From: Ruegeria atlantica
GTDB taxonomy: Bacteria > Pseudomonadota > Alphaproteobacteria > Rhodobacterales > Rhodobacteraceae
Length of the DNA: 64,000 nucleotides
Assembly: GCF_013033965.1 (NCBI RefSeq)
Contig: NZ_WQFE01000005.1
Location: forward strand, 1 to 64,000
Direction: 5' to 3'
How positions within the stretch are numbered: the first letter of the stretch is position 1; the number at the start of each line of letters is the position of its first letter. Of the stretch, positions 61,897-64,000 are shown one piece after another. Under the pieces are notes generated by a model. The model saw nothing but the letters and a program-made list of their open reading frames with translations, was not told where the DNA came from and did no database searches. The position numbers were made by a program, and so were the translations under genes.

Positions 61897-62425
61897 GCAA
61901 GCCTCGCATCTTTGGATCAAACGCAGTTTGTTCGTGTTTCTGGCGGTTTTGATCGTGTTCCTGCATCTCCTGCCTCTGGATACACAGCCGGATCGTTGGC
62001 CGTTTCCAGACCTTTTGATCGCCTTAACTTTTGCTTGGGTTCTTCGCCGACCGGAATACGTTCCCATTTTCCTGATTGCTGCGGTGATGCTGATGGCCGA
62101 TTTACTGTTGCAACGACCTCCGGGCCTGCTGGCCGCGCTGGTGGTTCTGGGGACCGCGTATCTACGCTCGGCTGCGCCCGGAATGCGCGATGCCGGGTTT
62201 ATGGCGGAATGGACAACAGTTGCCGTGGTGATTGCAGGAGTTTTCGCTTTGAACCGGGTCGTTCTTGCTATTCTATCGGTACAGCAAGCAGCCTTGGGTC
62301 CTGTGGTGATACAAGTTGTTCTGACAATCGCGGTGTATCCCCTTATCGTTCTTCTCAGCCAAAATGTGCTGGGTGTTCGACGCGTGTCAGTGTCTGATCC
62401 TGGTACAAGGAGGGCGCAGGCATGA
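61889..62425 (+). CDS. mreD: Rod-shape-determining protein MreD
   Basis: The 178-residue protein is mostly hydrophobic with five or six transmembrane segments, as for MreD. It starts inside the end of mreC and ends with an ATGA overlap with mrdA. Sequence identity of MreD is low across bacteria; the call rests on hydrophobicity, length and operon position. Confidence 0.9.
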   Translation: MDRQASHLWIKRSLFVFLAVLIVFLHLLPLDTQPDRWPFPDLLIALTFAWVLRRPEYVPIFLIAAVMLMADLLLQRPPGLLAALVVLGTAYLRSAAPGMRDAGFMAEWTTVAVVIAGVFALNRVVLAILSVQQAALGPVVIQVVLTIAVYPLIVLLSQNVLGVRRVSVSDPGTRRAQA

Positions 62426-64000
62426 ATCAGCGCAATCCCAAAACACAAGGACTGGCCTATAAACGCCTGCCCCGCCGCGCGTTGATCGTGGGCGGATTAC
62501 AGGCTGCGTTTATTGGTGGCCTGGCAGCTCGAATGCGCTTCATGCAAGTGGAACAGGCGGACGAGTATCGCCTGCTGGCCGAAGAAAACCGGATCAACAT
62601 CCGTTTGATCCCCCCAACGCGCGGACGCATTTATGACCGCAACGGCCAGATCATCGGTCAGAATACGCAGGCGTACCGTATCGTTATGGTCCGAGAGGAC
62701 GCGGGCGATGTCGACAAAGTCATCGCCAAGCTGTCAGAGCTTATCCCACTGACGCAGGAAGAGATTTCCCGCGCCAAGGCCGAGATGCGTCGGTCGGCCC
62801 CGTTCCTACCTGTTACACTGGCCGATCAGGTCACGTGGGAGGATATTTCCAAAGTCGCCGTCAATGCGCCTGCCCTGCCCGGCGTTACACCCGAAGTGGG
62901 CATGGCCCGTCAGTATCCCCGATACGAGGATTTCGCCCATGTCGTCGGCTATGTGGGGCCAGTCAGTGACTATGACCTCAGCCAGATTACAGACCCCGAA
63001 CCGGTACTGCGCATCCCCCGGTTCCAGATCGGCAAGGTCGGGCTGGAGTCCAAGCAGGAAATCACCTTGCGCGGTAAAGCTGGCGCAAAACGTGTCGAGG
63101 TCAACGCCACAGGCCGTGTCATGCGCGAGCTTGACCGGCAAGAGGGTGAGGCCGGGGCCGATCTGCAATTGTCCGTAGATGCGGACCTTCAGCAATACGC
63201 CCAGGCGCGCCTGGCTGGCGAAAGCGCCGCTGCCGTCGTCATCGACTGTGAAACCGGGGATATCCGGGCTATCAGTTCTGCCCCCAGTTTCGACCCGAAC
63301 CTGTTTGTCCGCGGGATATCGGTCGCGGATTACCGGACACTGACGGAAGACAAATATCGGCCGCTCGCCAACAAGACGGTTCAGGGGACTTATCCTCCAG
63401 GCTCGACCTTCAAAATGATCACTGCGCTTGCCGCGCTAGAGGCCGGGGTGGTTGGCCCTGGAAACACCGTTTATTGCCCCGGCCACCTGAAAGTCGGCAG
63501 CCGCCGCTTCCACTGCTGGAAGCGCGGCGGGCATGGCACGGTAGACCTGGAAACGTCACTGAAGCGCAGCTGCGACGTGTATTATTATGATGTGGCCTTG
63601 CGCACCGGTATCGACAAAATTTCTGAAATGGCGCGCACTTTCGGGCTGGGCGTCAAGCATGACATTCCGATGTCTGCCGTGGCTGCCGGACTGGCGCCCA
63701 ATCAAGCGTGGAAACAGCGGGTGCATGGGCAGGACTGGTTGGTGGGCGACACGGCAAATGCCTCGATCGGTCAGGGCTTTATGCTAGCCTCTCCATTGCA
63801 ACTGGCGGTCATGACAGCGCGGATTGCAACCGGCAGGTCGGTGACACCGCGGCTGGTGCGCTCGGTGAACGGCGTTGAACAGCCCTCGGGTGCGGGTGAG
63901 CCGCTGGCCGTCAACCGCTACAATCTGGAACAGGTGCGTCAGGCTATGTTCTCGGTTTCGAACAACCGACGCGGCACCGCCTACCGCAGCCGTATCATCG
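62422..64000 (+). CDS. mrdA: Peptidoglycan transpeptidase PBP2 (partial, cut by window end)
   Basis: This is the class B penicillin-binding protein of the elongasome. The 526 codons present include the N-terminal transmembrane helix (about 20-37), the dimerisation region (RGRIYDRNGQIIGQNTQAYR), and the transpeptidase domain with the active Ser328-TFK. The second motif lies in LKRSCDVYYYD. The C-terminal part with the KTG motif lies beyond the window. GGAGGG precedes the ATG, which overlaps the mreD stop. Confidence 0.96.
   Translation, partial: MNQRNPKTQGLAYKRLPRRALIVGGLQAAFIGGLAARMRFMQVEQADEYRLLAEENRINIRLIPPTRGRIYDRNGQIIGQNTQAYRIVMVREDAGDVDKVIAKLSELIPLTQEEISRAKAEMRRSAPFLPVTLADQVTWEDISKVAVNAPALPGVTPEVGMARQYPRYEDFAHVVGYVGPVSDYDLSQITDPEPVLRIPRFQIGKVGLESKQEITLRGKAGAKRVEVNATGRVMRELDRQEGEAGADLQLSVDADLQQYAQARLAGESAAAVVIDCETGDIRAISSAPSFDPNLFVRGISVADYRTLTEDKYRPLANKTVQGTYPPGSTFKMITALAALEAGVVGPGNTVYCPGHLKVGSRRFHCWKRGGHGTVDLETSLKRSCDVYYYDVALRTGIDKISEMARTFGLGVKHDIPMSAVAAGLAPNQAWKQRVHGQDWLVGDTANASIGQGFMLASPLQLAVMTARIATGRSVTPRLVRSVNGVEQPSGAGEPLAVNRYNLEQVRQAMFSVSNNRRGTAYRSRII

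Overview
The window looks like chromosome of an alphaproteobacterium of the family Rhodobacteraceae (Roseobacter group). The evidence is moderate-to-high GC, a class I lysyl-tRNA synthetase, a bacterial NDUFS4-type complex I subunit, several DUFs common in this family, FNR-type boxes, and gene contents and orders usual for marine roseobacters (mreBCD-mrdA, modABC, phhAB beside an Lrp gene, pxpBCA). Assignment to genus is not possible from sequence reading alone. I see no rRNA, insertion sequence, integrase or CRISPR array. There are two tRNA genes, Val(TAC) and Arg(TCT).

Layout. 0.4-3 kb: 5-oxoprolinase operon pxpBCA. 3.1-4.4 kb: a protein with an HPPD-like VOC fold. 4.4-10 kb: D,D-carboxypeptidase, HAD hydrolase, clpS, an RsmC-like methyltransferase, an SDR and hemF. 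10.5-12 kb: a HlyC-type lysine acyltransferase translationally coupled to a VCBS-Hint protein. 12-14.5 kb: modABC. 14.7-18.2 kb: two tRNAs around a secreted CAP/DUF4114 protein, then GNAT, NDUFS4-like and SRPBCC genes. 18.2-26 kb: uvrB, a small AT-richer patch of membrane ORFs, an ORF6N-domain gene with a strong operator-like palindrome, and small stress or periplasmic genes. 26-29 kb: a large pectate-lyase-fold spike-like protein and a DUF4864 protein. 29-35.7 kb: lysK, phenylalanine hydroxylase genes with a divergent Lrp regulator, a TerB-like gene, dacB, nadD and MOSC. 35.8-37.2 kb: a lone KAP P-loop NTPase. 37.2-46.5 kb: ettA, a cold-shock gene, an L,D-transpeptidase, a variant SRAP protein, tesA-ybbA-ybbP, and an nsrR-like regulator divergent from a gamma-glutamylcyclotransferase-like gene. 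46.5-59.7 kb: gltX, a Tat-exported MBL hydrolase, an FAD oxidoreductase, nadE, a 19-repeat MORN protein, leuA with a leucine-rich leader peptide, a DUF2141/fatty-acid-hydroxylase pair and rlmJ. 59.9-64 kb: mreBCD-mrdA, with mrdA cut by the window end.

Most of the window is ordinary core metabolism and envelope biogenesis. The items I find most worth pursuing are these: the HlyC-like acyltransferase paired with an autoprocessing Hint protein; an SRAP (HMCES/YedK) homologue whose catalytic Cys2 is proline while its other active-site residues remain; an ORF6N gene carrying the same 17-bp palindrome before its start and inside its coding sequence; a leu-codon-rich leader with a perfect hairpin before leuA; overlapping NsrR-like and FNR-like sites before the nsrR homologue; the solitary KAP NTPase; and the HPPD-like protein of unknown substrate.
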